Counted from the first letter of the stretch, positions 18,323-28,174 are shown. The stretch is DNA of 39,891 nt from an uncultured Desulfobacter sp. (GCF_963665355.1 NZ_OY762228.1:1-39891), one strand, 5' to 3'. Notes: generated by a model from the sequence alone, not told the origin. Numbers and translations: made by a program.

Positions 18323-19121
18323 AGCCTTTTCCGGAAAACCGTCCGGTCAAAGCAGACAGGCTCACACTATATGGCAAATTTTCTGCGGTTATACTGAAGG
18401 TCACCTGATTAACCTTAGATTCAAACACAGGCAAAAGCTTATTCATCTCATTTTTTGAAAAATAGTCTGCCAGAAAGTTCCCAACCATTAACGTACGGCC
18501 GTTTATTTTCAGGCGTTCAGCCTGCCGGTTGATAAGTATTATTGTCTGGTCATAGCTTACGCCCACTGCAGCAACCGGAAGACCTCTGAAAAGAACCCGT
18601 GTCAGCTCAAGGGCCTGGTTCTGGAGTTCCAGCTCCCTTGTCCGCTGCTTTATAATTGTTTCAAGATCCTTATTAATCTGCTCCAGCTCTTCATTCTTCT
18701 GGGCAACCATCAGGTGCAGGGCACGATTTGCCTGTATAAGATCATACCGTTCAAGCGCCTTTCTGATTTCCTGCTTCAGATTGTCATCATTCCATGGTTT
18801 TAAAAGAAACTTGTAAACATGACCTTCATTGATGGAGGCCTTTATGGAGTCGATTTCCGTATACCCAGTCAAAAGAATTCTGATGGCATCAGGGAATGCC
18901 TCTCTGACTTTGGCCAGAAATGAAATGCCTGACATCTCCGGCATCCGGTGATCAGAGATAACCAGATGGATGTTTTGGGAGGCCATGATCTCCAGTCCTT
19001 CCTCCCCGCTGGTTGCCGTGAACAGATCAAAGCGTTCCCTTCGCAACAATCGTTTCAAAGCAGACAGAATTTGTTTTTCATCATCAACGCAAAGAATTGC
19101 GTGCTTTAATTCATTGTCCAT
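18291..19121 (-). CDS. Response regulator, REC plus coiled coil and PAS-like domain
   Basis: A 276-residue cytoplasmic regulator. Its receiver is complete: CVDDEKQIL, D57 in LVISDHRMPEMSG, LLTGYTE, and FLLKPWNDDN, again with KPW. A coiled coil (about 125-175) leads to a C-terminal PAS-like domain (VLFRGLPVAAVGVSYDQTIILINRQAERL). There is no DNA-binding domain or enzyme domain. Expression probably comes with the HDOD gene, whose stop lies 27 bases upstream. The 3' end overlaps the convergent kinase gene by 32 bases. Its most likely role is relaying phosphorylation to the HDOD protein or another effector in the cluster. Confidence 0.9.
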   Translation of the reverse strand: MDNELKHAILCVDDEKQILSALKRLLRRERFDLFTATSGEEGLEIMASQNIHLVISDHRMPEMSGISFLAKVREAFPDAIRILLTGYTEIDSIKASINEGHVYKFLLKPWNDDNLKQEIRKALERYDLIQANRALHLMVAQKNEELEQINKDLETIIKQRTRELELQNQALELTRVLFRGLPVAAVGVSYDQTIILINRQAERLKINGRTLMVGNFLADYFSKNEMNKLLPVFESKVNQVTFSITAENLPYSVSLSALTGRFSGKGFILCFQEQAG

Positions 19122-19148
19122 GACCTGATAAAACCACCCATAATTGTA

Positions 19149-20069
19149 TTAAAGAAAAAATGTCCACGCATCCCTGATTAGCGGGTCTACCTGGGGCATC
19201 CATTTGGGAACCGACTCAATCCAGACATTCAACCGTTTTCTGGCATGGGGATCAAAATAGGCGTATTTAAGATTCCCGGGCGATGTGTTGTTATTTAAAA
19301 AATCGGGATAATAGCTGTTAATAATCCCATCTGCGACATTTACGATAACGCTTTCATCAAAAAAAGTCGCGCCAGGTTGAATGGCATGATGAGAATAGAT
19401 GGTATTGGCCAAATGGGGCGGTATCCCCCATTTTTTTATTATAAAATAGCCGACTTCGGAATGGCAGACAGGCAAAGTTTTTTTTTCCGCTTCCAGGTAA
19501 ATCAGATTCTCCTTGCGGGCCTTTTCGACCACCCGGATAAAGTCATCGGGGAAATAGTAAGCCAGCATCAGTTTTCCCATGTCATGAAGCAGCCCGCAGA
19601 CAAAGCACTTTTCAGGATCGCCAACCCTGGCCTGATCCGCCAGATACCGGCTTAAAACGGCAACGCCAATAGAGTGCCGCCAGAAACGGTCCACCTTGAA
19701 ATGGTCACAGGTTTTATGCTCAAACAGATGATTTAATACATTAAAGGTGGAAAGTGATACAACAATATTTCGAATGGCATCAAACCCCAGAATGATAGCT
19801 GCTTCATTGGTGGCTGAAATCTTCTCTCTTAGTCCGAAAAAGGCGGAATTTACAAGCTGAAGCATCTTGAAAACAATTGCCTGGTCTTTTTCAATCACCC
19901 GGGATAAAGAGTCATTGGTTGTGTTTGGATCATTGAGCATTTCATTTACTTTTGTTACAATTGACGGTAACGAAGGCAAATCGCGAATCTCTCCAAATCG
20001 TTTTAGAAATGCTGTTTTTGCTTTTTTCAATTGGGCGCCTTTAAAAGCCTTGTTACTGATTGTCCACAC
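19149..20069 (-). CDS. HDOD domain protein
   Basis: A 306-residue cytoplasmic protein made of one HDOD domain. The HDOD family is a degenerate relative of HD phosphohydrolases and mostly acts as a signalling scaffold. Visible features are RDLPSLPSIVTKVNEMLND, typical of the N-terminus, then VIEKDQAIVFKMLQLVNSAFFG, LGFDAIRNIVVSLS, and FVCGLLHDMGKLMLAYYFP, which keeps an HD pair. ADGIINSY lies near the C-terminus. The longest reading starts at a GTG (20069) without a ribosome site. A TTG at 20030, preceded by AAGG, would remove 13 residues. It is the first gene of a two-gene unit with the REC-PAS regulator. Output may be c-di-GMP or flagellar regulation, inferred from family and neighbours. Confidence 0.88.
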   Translation of the reverse strand: MWTISNKAFKGAQLKKAKTAFLKRFGEIRDLPSLPSIVTKVNEMLNDPNTTNDSLSRVIEKDQAIVFKMLQLVNSAFFGLREKISATNEAAIILGFDAIRNIVVSLSTFNVLNHLFEHKTCDHFKVDRFWRHSIGVAVLSRYLADQARVGDPEKCFVCGLLHDMGKLMLAYYFPDDFIRVVEKARKENLIYLEAEKKTLPVCHSEVGYFIIKKWGIPPHLANTIYSHHAIQPGATFFDESVIVNVADGIINSYYPDFLNNNTSPGNLKYAYFDPHARKRLNVWIESVPKWMPQVDPLIRDAWTFFL

Positions 20070-20184
20070 GAAATGTTATATTAGTGATTAAAAAAATATG
20101 CCATTAATCGCCAACTTTGTAAAGTGGACATCCTAAGCTTAAAACGCGTTTTTAACATATTTTCTGGATACGGAGCCCATTTTT

Positions 20185-22443
20185 ATGAAAGAGATCCTGT
20201 TCGTTGACGATGATGCCAAATGCCTGGACAGTTTAAAACGAATTCTGCGAGACTACGCCAAGGAATGGAAGCTTCACTTTGCCCAAGGTGTAGATGACGG
20301 CACGGCCTTAATCCAGGATAACAAAATAGACCTGGTGATCTGCGATATTCTGATGCCTGGAAAGAGTGGTTTTGAAATGCTTAAAATGCTTAAAGCCAAT
20401 GAAAACACAAAATCCATTCCCGTGGTGATGCTGACTGGAATGATTGATTCAAAGCTAAAACTTAAAGCACTGAACATGGGTGCTGCAGATCTGCTTAACA
20501 AACCAATTGAAAAGGCGGAACTTGTCACACGAATCGGCAATTGTCTGAAGTTAAAAGAATACCAGGATCAGATTATTGACCAGAATCTTTTTCTTGAAAA
20601 AAGGATACAGGAACGCACCCGTCATGCCATGATGGCAGCAGAGATCGGATCAATTCTTGTCCAGGGAACTGATCTCAATGACATGGCCGGCAAATGCTGC
20701 AGGGCCATGGTCCATTATCTTGGTACCGCATTTACCCGACTCTGGACGCTGAATGAAGAAACCAATCAACTTGAACTGATCGCAAGCGAGGGGATGTTTA
20801 CCCATCTTGACGGGAAACACAGCATTGTCTGTCCGGACCATCTAAAAATTGGAAAAATTGTAAAAGAAAAAAGGCCCGTTCTTTCTAATGAGATTGTGGG
20901 CGATCCTGATATAGATGATCAAGAGTGGGTAAAAAACGAGAAAATAATCGCATTTGGTGGCAATCCCCTGATTGTGGGAGAACGGATGGTAGGCGTTGTG
21001 GCGATGTTTTCAAGGCGCCGGCTTGAGACTGCGGACATAGATGCCATTGCGTCAATCGCAGATAAGATTGCATTGGGCATTGACAGAAAAAAGGCAGAGG
21101 AAAAAGCCTGGTTTTTTGCCCATCATGACACCCTTACCCGGCTGCCCAACCGGCAATTTTTTTTAAAAGCGCTTGAAGCTGCAGTGGAATATGCAGGGCG
21201 ATATAAAAAGAAATTTGCTGTGGTGCTCATCGATCTCGACAACTTTAACCAGGTTAATGAAAGCCTGGGACACAACGCCGGTGATACCTGCCTGCAGGTT
21301 GTTTCAGACAGGTTAAAAAATTGTTTAAGAGCCAGTGATACCCTGGCAAGATTGACCTCAAAAGAGGCTCCCATGGCACGGATGGGAGGGGATGAATTTA
21401 TTATCATCTTGCAAAACACCAACGATATTTATGAAATCGGACAAGCCTGCCAAAGGCTGCTGGACGAATTTAACCGGCCGGTCCTTGTGACAGAAAAAGA
21501 ATTTTTCATTTCTGCAAGTATCGGTTCAGCTGTGTTTCCTGAGGATGGAACCAATCCAACGGATTTATTAAAAAATACGGAAGCCGCACTTTATGATGCC
21601 AAGAATAAGGGTGGGCGCATTTTTTCCTTTTATTCCGAGTTCATGAATCAGGCCTCCATCAAATTATTTGAAATGGGAAATAATCTGAGAAAAGCAATTG
21701 CCAACAACCAATTTCGTCTATATTTCCAGCCCAAGATAAGCCTTTCAGACAAAAAAATTGTGGGGGCTGAAGCCCTGATCCGATGGGAAATAAACAAAGG
21801 ACAATTTATTCCCCCTTCTGACTTTATCCCGGTGGCTGAAAAGAACGGCCTGATCGTTTCAATTGGCGAGTGGGTGCTTGAAACGGCCTGTAAAACCAGC
21901 AGAATATTGCACCAGGCAGGCCACAGCAATGTGCATATTGCGGTAAATGTTTCAGCCTTGCAGCTGGACCAGGACGGCCTGGCCGATAATGTTTCAGACA
22001 TCCTTAAAAAGAACAAAATTCTTCCGGAAAGCATAGAGCTTGAAATTACAGAGACAACTGTCATGTCCAGCCCGGAAAAAGCGGCGCAGAATCTTGAACG
22101 GCTCAAACAGATGGGCTTTACCATTGCTCTGGATGATTTTGGGACCGGGTACTCTTCCCTGGCCTATCTTCAAAAGCTGCCCATTGACTATGTTAAAATA
22201 GATATCTCGTTTATCCGACAGATTTTGATCAGCCCCAACGATGCCATAATGGTTAAAACGATCATTGACATGGCGCATAATTTAGGCCTCAAGGTTATTG
22301 CTGAGGGAGTTGAAGAGGATGGCCAGGCAACGCTTTTGGGAAAATTAAAGTGTGACATTGTTCAGGGCTATTTTTTTGGCCGCCCCATGCCGGAACATAA
22401 ATTTATAAAACTGTTTGAAGACAATTTGTTCCCCGAAAAATAA
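20185..22443 (+). CDS. REC-GAF-GGDEF-EAL c-di-GMP response regulator
   Basis: A 752-residue cytoplasmic enzyme. Its order is: receiver (D54 in LVICDILMPGKSG, KP in LLNKPIEKA); coiled coil; GAF domain (about 145-300, with YLGTAFTRLWTLNE and VGVVAMFSRRR); diguanylate cyclase domain with intact GGDEF at 401-405; and EAL phosphodiesterase domain. The EAL domain keeps EAL at 529-531, NVSALQL, LEITETTVM, DDFGTGYSSL and AEGVEE, so hydrolytic activity is expected. The inhibitory RxxD site (RASD, 382-385) is present. Ten extra residues (391-400) separate it from GGDEF compared with the usual five-residue spacing. The gene diverges from the HDOD-regulator pair. Which of the two activities dominates cannot be read from sequence. 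Confidence 0.94.
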   Translation: MKEILFVDDDAKCLDSLKRILRDYAKEWKLHFAQGVDDGTALIQDNKIDLVICDILMPGKSGFEMLKMLKANENTKSIPVVMLTGMIDSKLKLKALNMGAADLLNKPIEKAELVTRIGNCLKLKEYQDQIIDQNLFLEKRIQERTRHAMMAAEIGSILVQGTDLNDMAGKCCRAMVHYLGTAFTRLWTLNEETNQLELIASEGMFTHLDGKHSIVCPDHLKIGKIVKEKRPVLSNEIVGDPDIDDQEWVKNEKIIAFGGNPLIVGERMVGVVAMFSRRRLETADIDAIASIADKIALGIDRKKAEEKAWFFAHHDTLTRLPNRQFFLKALEAAVEYAGRYKKKFAVVLIDLDNFNQVNESLGHNAGDTCLQVVSDRLKNCLRASDTLARLTSKEAPMARMGGDEFIIILQNTNDIYEIGQACQRLLDEFNRPVLVTEKEFFISASIGSAVFPEDGTNPTDLLKNTEAALYDAKNKGGRIFSFYSEFMNQASIKLFEMGNNLRKAIANNQFRLYFQPKISLSDKKIVGAEALIRWEINKGQFIPPSDFIPVAEKNGLIVSIGEWVLETACKTSRILHQAGHSNVHIAVNVSALQLDQDGLADNVSDILKKNKILPESIELEITETTVMSSPEKAAQNLERLKQMGFTIALDDFGTGYSSLAYLQKLPIDYVKIDISFIRQILISPNDAIMVKTIIDMAHNLGLKVIAEGVEEDGQATLLGKLKCDIVQGYFFGRPMPEHKFIKLFEDNLFPEK

Positions 22444-22530
22444 TTTCAATAAATCGTAATAATTGAAATTTTACATTTAAAGATATATGGTAAGCTACAT
22501 AAATCAATAATTATAAAAGTATCGTAACTT

Positions 22531-24771
22531 ATGACAACGATTTCCCGCCCGTGGCAGGCGTTCTGGGTTGTTACCGCAGTAATCGTCCTCACGGATTCGT
22601 TTTTTATATTCATCAATTACCAATCTAACTGGCAGATGCTGGACCAGGAAATTGGAAGACGCAATGATGCGTTGCGCTCCGGATTTCAAATATCGTTGAT
22701 GTCCAGTGCCACCAACATGCAGCAGATCGCCACCTACATTGCAAATGACATTCATGTCCCCGAAGCTTTTCTCAAAGGGAAGCTGGCAGTGGAAGCAGAA
22801 GGCGGCGGCCCTGGCGGCAGGGAAGCGGCCCGTATGCGGGCAGCGCTTTTTGCCCACGTGAAACCCGGATGGGACAAAATGCAGAAGAATTACGATGTCA
22901 GGCAGCTGCATTTTCATCTCGGGCCAGGCTCCCTTTCTTTCCTCCGGGTCCATGCGCCGCATAAATTCGGGGACCGAATGGACGAAGTTCGATATACAGT
23001 TGTGGACTGCAATAGAACACAGGCACCCACCAAAGGCTTTGAAACCGGACGGGTCTATTCAGGGATCCGTGGTGTGGTTCCGGTGTTTGCCACCGATCCT
23101 CACACAGGAAAACAGGTTCATGTGGGCGCGTTGGAAGCGGGCACCTCCATGGCGTCTCTTGTTAACTATCTTAGTTCTGCAACAGGTTATCATATTGCAG
23201 CTCTTTTGAACCGGGACCATCTGGAAAAATATGTCTGGCCGGAATATCTAAACTCCCGCCTGGAAAAAGACCTTATCGGCGACAGTTTAGTGATTGAGGA
23301 GGCAAAGGCAGAAGATCTGCCTCTTTTAAAAATGCCTGAGGTCATTGATGTGATCTTCAACAACCACCCCCTGATCTTGTCAGAAAGAGACCCGCCCCTT
23401 GCTATCAGCTCCTTTCCATTCAAGGATTACCGGCAGGCTTCCCTGCCCAAAGGGAAACCTGCTGGGCACATTGTGGCCTGGCATGACATTTCACCAGAGC
23501 TCCACGCTCTTAAAAAAGGCCTTCTAATCAATATATTATACGGTCTGATGGTGTTTGCCCTGGTGGAAACCATCCTTTTTGCCTCCTGGAAGCTGGGCAT
23601 ACAGAAACTTGAACTGGTTATCCAGGAAAGAACCAAGGACCTTGAAGAGGCCAATCTTTTGCTTCAAAAGGAGATGCGCTTCAGGACAGAGGCAGAAGAA
23701 AAATTCAGACATATTCTCCAGGAGGCCCCGGTGTGCATTGCCAGTCAGACAACCAGGGGAGAGGCCTTGTCACTGAATCCTGCCTGTGCGCAAATTCTTG
23801 GGTATGATTCCCAGGAGGCACTCATGGATGGGATAGGCCGCAAGGGGGAGAACCTGTTTGCCGACCCGGCCGAATATCGCCATTTTCAGAATATTTTAAA
23901 ACAGAACCGGGTAACGGAAAATTTTGAATGCAAAGCCAGAAAAAAAGACGGAAGTGACATCTGGGTCTCCATTAACGCCTGCATCAGAGAGGACAGAAAC
24001 ATTGCAGACGTAAAATGGGTGGACAGTTTTATTATTGACGTAAATGAGCGAAAAAAACTGGAAAAATTAAAAGAAGAGGTGGAGCATATCACCCGGCATG
24101 ATCTTAAAGGGCCTTTGACCGGCATTATCAATATTCCTGCCCTGATCCGCAGGGAAAAAGGGTTGACAGCTCTCCAGGAAAAATATCTGGACAATATCAA
24201 AGTTGCCGGATTCAGGATGATTGAAATGATCAACATGTCCTTGAACCTGTATAAGATGGAGATGGAACAGTATCAGTTTGCTCCCATTGATATAAATTTT
24301 AAAGAACTGGTTCAACGTGTGATTGATGAGCTTGAGGGCTTTTCATCTCAAATGGAAATTTCTATCCGTTTTGACATCAAAGAGGGGGCCGATTACGGGC
24401 AAGAGGCTTTTATAGCCCCCGGCGAAGAGATCCTGTGCGTCACCCTGTTTCAGAATTTATTAAAAAATGCGATAGAGGCCAGTCCCGAAGATGGCAACGT
24501 ATCCGTTTTTTTAAGCCGGACCCAAGGTCACATTCAGGTCCGGATACATAATAAGGGAAAAGTTCCGGATCAGATATTCCCCCACTTTTTTGATAAATAT
24601 GCCACCTTTGGCAAATCAGGAGGTACCGGTTTAGGTACATATTCTGCCAAACTATTTACACAGATCCATAACGGAGAAATAGAGATGACCTCTGACGATG
24701 AGACAGGCACAATGCTGACCATCCGGTTTCCGGCAGGTCCAGAAACCGGGTCGCGGCCTAAACCCACCTGA
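22531..24771 (+). CDS. Membrane sensor histidine kinase with dCache_3-type sensor
   Basis: A 746-residue inner-membrane kinase. TM1 lies at about 10-30. A periplasmic sensor of double-Cache type 3 (PF14827-like) spans about 35-325 and shows the family segment RQLHFHLGPGSLSFLRVH, then HKFGDRMDEVRYTVVDCNRT and GIRGVVPVF. TM2 is at about 331-352. A coiled coil and a PAS domain (about 392-508) follow. The phospho-acceptor His is H523 in ITRHDLKGPLTGI. The HATPase domain has LFQNLLKNAIEASPEDG and GGTGLGTYSAKLF. The G1 box is the HNKG variant found in this kinase subgroup. The sensor resembles that of the chemoreceptor next door. No regulator gene is immediately coupled, so the REC-GGDEF-EAL protein upstream is a candidate partner. 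Confidence 0.9.
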   Translation: MTTISRPWQAFWVVTAVIVLTDSFFIFINYQSNWQMLDQEIGRRNDALRSGFQISLMSSATNMQQIATYIANDIHVPEAFLKGKLAVEAEGGGPGGREAARMRAALFAHVKPGWDKMQKNYDVRQLHFHLGPGSLSFLRVHAPHKFGDRMDEVRYTVVDCNRTQAPTKGFETGRVYSGIRGVVPVFATDPHTGKQVHVGALEAGTSMASLVNYLSSATGYHIAALLNRDHLEKYVWPEYLNSRLEKDLIGDSLVIEEAKAEDLPLLKMPEVIDVIFNNHPLILSERDPPLAISSFPFKDYRQASLPKGKPAGHIVAWHDISPELHALKKGLLINILYGLMVFALVETILFASWKLGIQKLELVIQERTKDLEEANLLLQKEMRFRTEAEEKFRHILQEAPVCIASQTTRGEALSLNPACAQILGYDSQEALMDGIGRKGENLFADPAEYRHFQNILKQNRVTENFECKARKKDGSDIWVSINACIREDRNIADVKWVDSFIIDVNERKKLEKLKEEVEHITRHDLKGPLTGIINIPALIRREKGLTALQEKYLDNIKVAGFRMIEMINMSLNLYKMEMEQYQFAPIDINFKELVQRVIDELEGFSSQMEISIRFDIKEGADYGQEAFIAPGEEILCVTLFQNLLKNAIEASPEDGNVSVFLSRTQGHIQVRIHNKGKVPDQIFPHFFDKYATFGKSGGTGLGTYSAKLFTQIHNGEIEMTSDDETGTMLTIRFPAGPETGSRPKPT

Positions 24772-24772
24772 T

Positions 24773-24838
24773 TCAGCGCCTGTTTAAAATTTACCAGTCA
24801 GAACGGTTCTGTATTGTTGACAACCTTACAGGCGCTGA
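24773..24838. repeat. Inverted repeat after the sensor kinase
   Basis: The 11-base arms TCAGCGCCTGT (24773-24783) and ACAGGCGCTGA (24828-24838) are perfectly complementary. The 44 bases between them contain a further small dyad, GTTGACAAC. It lies just after the kinase stop and before the chemoreceptor. It could be a terminator-like structure or an mRNA stability element. Confidence 0.45.
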
Positions 24839-24955
24839 CTATTTTAAAAAATAGCCCGAAATCCCCACTAAATTATTGATTATAATTCTTATCTGTAGTG
24901 CTGTCTCCGAACGAAGGGCGATCGCTTTTATTTTGTATTTTATAAGAGAGGGAGT

Positions 24956-26896
24956 ATGAAATCGATTAAATCAAAGCTCATGTTATTCAGCACTACGATC
25001 TTATTATTGATTATCGTCCCTGTGCTCTGGGTTGGGTACCATGACAGGATGACGACTTTAAATGATTCTGCGCAAACAGACTTGAGGCTTAAACTGTTTC
25101 AGGTCATCGAGCTGTTGGAAACCTCTTCTAACCGGGCGTATGCGCTTTCCGAACTCATCGCCCACCTGCCGGAAATACAGAAAATGATGGCGGAAAAGGA
25201 TCGGGTGGGAATTGAAAATTTTTGCCTGCCGTTATACGAATCTATTAAGAAACAGGTAAATGTCGATAAATTTCAGTTCCATCTGCCACCGGCCACCTCC
25301 TTTTACAGGGTCCATAAGCCATCCAAATTCGGCGATGACCTGTCCCGGGCAAGGCCCACCATTGTCGAAGTAAACAGGACACAAAAACCTGTGGTCGGTC
25401 TTGATAAAGGCCCTTATGGATTTGGCATCCGGGGACTGGCCCCCATGTTTTACCAGGGCCGGCATCTTGGCTCAGTAGAATTTGGTGTGGGGTTGAATAA
25501 TACGCTTCTTGAATCCCTTAAAGCAAAATATCAGTTTGATGCATTCATTTTTGCCAAAAATAATGATGGATATAAAATGCAGGCATCAACCGGCGGGGTA
25601 ACCATTCCTGTTGACCAGTTAACACAGGTCTTTGATCAGGTGGTTTCAAAGAATGATTTTGTTTATAAGGATATTACCATTGATGGAAAACATTGGCTCT
25701 TTCTGGTCAGTCCGCTCAATGATTTCAGCGGGAAAGCCGAGGGCGTCATTGTTGTACCCCAAAATTTGAGCCACATGGTGGCTTCGGTGAACAAGCTGAC
25801 CCTGTTTTTTGTCTTCATGGGCATCGGTGCCATGGCATTGGGGTGCGGTTTTTCATACTTTTTCATCACACTGCTTGTTGGCAGACCCATCAAACACATC
25901 TCCGGTGTATTCAAACAGGTGGAACAAGGAGATCTTACCCAGCGAATTGAGACCCGAAAGAAAAACGAAATATCAGAGCTGGGCGCCATAATTAATGAAT
26001 TTTTGGAAACGATTCAAAGTCTTATGAGCGACCTTCACAACGATGTGGTGACATTGGACGATTCGTCCACCAGTCTTAGTGCCATTTCAACCTCTATGTC
26101 GGAAAAATCTAGAACAGTTTCCCATGGAATTGACAGCGCAACACAGAAAATGAAGTCCAATGTAAGTTCAGCCGCAACAGCTGTTGATCAGACGGTGAAC
26201 GAAATGGAGACCATGAGCGATTCTGTGGATTTACTGATCAACACGATTTCTGAGATCGGACAGAATACCAGAACAACCAGCACCATCAGTAACGATGCCG
26301 TTGAGAAATCAATGAAAACATCACAAATGGTAAAAGAACTGGAAAATGCAGTGAGCCAAATTATAAAAATTACAGATACAATTAATGATATTTCAGATCA
26401 GACAAACCTTTTGGCCCTTAATGCAACCATTGAAGCGGCTCGGGCGGGAGAGGCCGGAAAAGGGTTTGCCGTTGTTGCCAATGAGATTAAAGACCTTGCC
26501 GGCCAGACAGCTTCCGCCACGCTTGAAATACAAGCGAGTGTGGACGGCATCAAGCAGTCCAATGATTCCACCATATTGCAGATCAAGGATATTGAACGGG
26601 TGATCAAGGATGTAAACGAAAACGTAAAAAATATTGAAACTGTGGTCGAAAAACAGATGGAAGCAACCAACGCCATATCCTCAATTATTAAAGAGACCAA
26701 AACCAGCGCAGAGACAGTCAGGGAAGACATTTTGGAATATACAGAAAACTCAAGGCAGATAACCGAAAATATATCCGAACTGAACACAGTTGCTTCAGAA
26801 ATGGATACGGAAACCGGGGTCATTGACAGCAGTGCCAAAACGGTAATGGAAATTTCCCATAAAATAAAAGGAGTCATTAATATGTTTCGCGTATAG
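24956..26896 (+). CDS. Methyl-accepting chemotaxis protein with dCache_3-type sensor
   Basis: A 646-residue chemoreceptor. TM1 is at about 8-27. A periplasmic double-Cache type 3 domain follows (about 30-280) with [36 protein letters not shown] and [19 protein letters not shown]2 is at about 281-308 and HAMP at 308-360. The cytoplasmic signalling hairpin has the conserved tip [23 protein letters not shown]. Ligand binding would alter CheA activity through CheW. No adaptor or CheA is encoded here, so it must join the main chemotaxis array. The GGGAG ribosome site precedes 24956. The sensor is similar in form to that of the kinase upstream. The signalling region is of the short soluble type, and no C-terminal CheR-docking pentapeptide is visible. 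Confidence 0.93.
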   Translation: MKSIKSKLMLFSTTILLLIIVPVLWVGYHDRMTTLNDSAQTDLRLKLFQVIELLETSSNRAYALSELIAHLPEIQKMMAEKDRVGIENFCLPLYESIKKQVNVDKFQFHLPPATSFYRVHKPSKFGDDLSRARPTIVEVNRTQKPVVGLDKGPYGFGIRGLAPMFYQGRHLGSVEFGVGLNNTLLESLKAKYQFDAFIFAKNNDGYKMQASTGGVTIPVDQLTQVFDQVVSKNDFVYKDITIDGKHWLFLVSPLNDFSGKAEGVIVVPQNLSHMVASVNKLTLFFVFMGIGAMALGCGFSYFFITLLVGRPIKHISGVFKQVEQGDLTQRIETRKKNEISELGAIINEFLETIQSLMSDLHNDVVTLDDSSTSLSAISTSMSEKSRTVSHGIDSATQKMKSNVSSAATAVDQTVNEMETMSDSVDLLINTISEIGQNTRTTSTISNDAVEKSMKTSQMVKELENAVSQIIKITDTINDISDQTNLLALNATIEAARAGEAGKGFAVVANEIKDLAGQTASATLEIQASVDGIKQSNDSTILQIKDIERVIKDVNENVKNIETVVEKQMEATNAISSIIKETKTSAETVREDILEYTENSRQITENISELNTVASEMDTETGVIDSSAKTVMEISHKIKGVINMFRV

Positions 26897-26933
26897 TCCG
26901 CTGTTTAATCCGGTGATACGCTTGATTATCATG

Positions 26934-27021
26934 TCCAGGCAGATCATGAGGGTGACGTCAGTATTGCAACAAAGTTTCTGCCTGGATATGCTCTAAATCC
27001 TTCTAAAAAAAATAGAAGGAT
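26934..27021. terminator. Two hairpins between convergent genes
   Basis: Arms TCCAGGCAGA (26934-26943) and TCTGCCTGGA (26977-26986) form one dyad. ATCCTTCTA and TAGAAGGAT (26997-27005 and 27013-27021) form a second with a seven-A loop. They sit between the chemoreceptor and the convergent regulator remnant. No long T-run is adjacent, so termination is likely but not certain. Confidence 0.5.
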
Positions 27022-27399
27022 CAGAACAAAATTTTTCGAAGCACCTTTTCCAGATCAGTTTTTGTAAACGGCTTTTGAAGAAAATGAACGCCCTGCTCCA
27101 GTAGGCTCTCAGGAGAAAAATACATCTGTTGTATACCCTGACACAAAGAGGCACCGGATGCCGGGATATTCTTTAACCAGCCTGGAGGCAAGCTCCTGGC
27201 CGTTCATTTCAGGCATAATGACATCTGTCATAAGCAGCTGGATTTCCCCTGGATGGGCTGCTGCAGTGCGCAGGGCCTCACTGGGCGAATCCGTGGCCAG
27301 TACCGTGTACCCCATCTGTTCAAGGGTTTCACGGCCCAGATGACGCAGTGGGGTCTCATCCTCTACAAAGAGAATGGTTTCATTGCCTGTAAGCGACAC
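27021..27399 (-). pseudogene. Response-regulator receiver remnant, frameshifted
   Basis: A receiver domain (ETILFVEDETPLRHLG, phospho-Asp in LLMTDVIMPEMNG, FVSGYT) whose frame breaks at a run of five A on the + strand (27116-27120). In the restored frame it ends QGVHFLQKPFTKTDLEKVL, with the conserved Lys, to a stop at 27021. Its start, a GTG reading SLTGNETILFVEDE, lies where the C-terminus of an attached kinase domain would normally be, so this is the receiver of the hybrid kinase in the next feature. The missing part is the whole kinase core. Loss of function is likely. Confidence 0.72.
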
Positions 27400-27422
27400 G
27401 CCCTGTCAACGGACTCAAATTT

Positions 27423-28148
27423 CTAAGACTGAATCAGTTGCGCTTCCAGTTTTTTTCGCTCCTCCTCGGCTTTTTTCTGCTGGGAGATATCCAGGGCCAT
27501 GCCTTCAATGTGCACAAGCTTGCCGCTATTATCCCAGACAGGCCTGGAGTACAATGCCAGCCAGGTGGTTTTCCCGTCCGCAGTTCGAAGTTCGGCATCA
27601 AAATTGGTCACGGCTTTCTGTGTTTGTATTTGCTGAAGGAATTCCTCTCTGCGTTCAGAATTCACATAGAGCTGCTCTCCGATATTTGAGATGGACTGTG
27701 TCAGCGCTTGCAGGGATTTATAGCCAAGCATTTGCGCCATGGCAGGATTGACATCAATCAGCCGGCCGTCATGAAATATGTCATCTGATTTTCGGATAAC
27801 AGGTGCGCCGCGGTTCCGGGAATGCTCGAAAAACAACGTGTCCAGGTTATCCCGGATGGCAAGAAATTCAAACAACTCATCATTGGCATAGGACTGGGCA
27901 ATTTTTTTTATATTTCCATGATCCATATTCCATAGCGGAATTTCAAGAACATCATCAATGGAGGAGATAAAGTCATCGGCTTTTTCCTCCAGTTGCCGGT
28001 ATTCATGTTTTGATATGGCAAAATACAGGATACCGGCAATGACCAGCGTAACAATGATCACCGTCAAGAGCAGCATCAGGGTGCCTGAAAGAGGCCGTTG
28101 TCTGGTCGTGCCTTTTAAGGCAGAGGATTGTCTGGTTTGATCTGCCAT
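27423..28148 (-). pseudogene. Hybrid kinase remnant: membrane sensor and PAS, catalytic core deleted
   Basis: The N-terminal 241 residues of a membrane hybrid kinase. TM1 (about 22-45) and the start of a periplasmic sensor (ISSIDDVLEIPLWNMDHG, typical of many deltaproteobacterial sensors) run to about 128. There the sequence jumps, without the second membrane segment, into the middle of a PAS domain (RLIDVNPAMAQMLGY). This is an apparent in-frame internal deletion near 27764. A coiled coil (KKAEEERKKLEAQLIQS) then meets a stop. In intact relatives this coil continues into QKMEAIGTLAGG and the HisKA-HATPase core, none of which is present. The receiver remnant follows 23 bases later. It is directly downstream of a solute-binding-protein gene (26-base gap) that was probably its sensor partner. 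Translation of this fragment would give a kinase-dead protein. Confidence 0.72.
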
Positions 28149-28174
28149 AGGTTCTTGCCCCCCCTTTCACCGCT

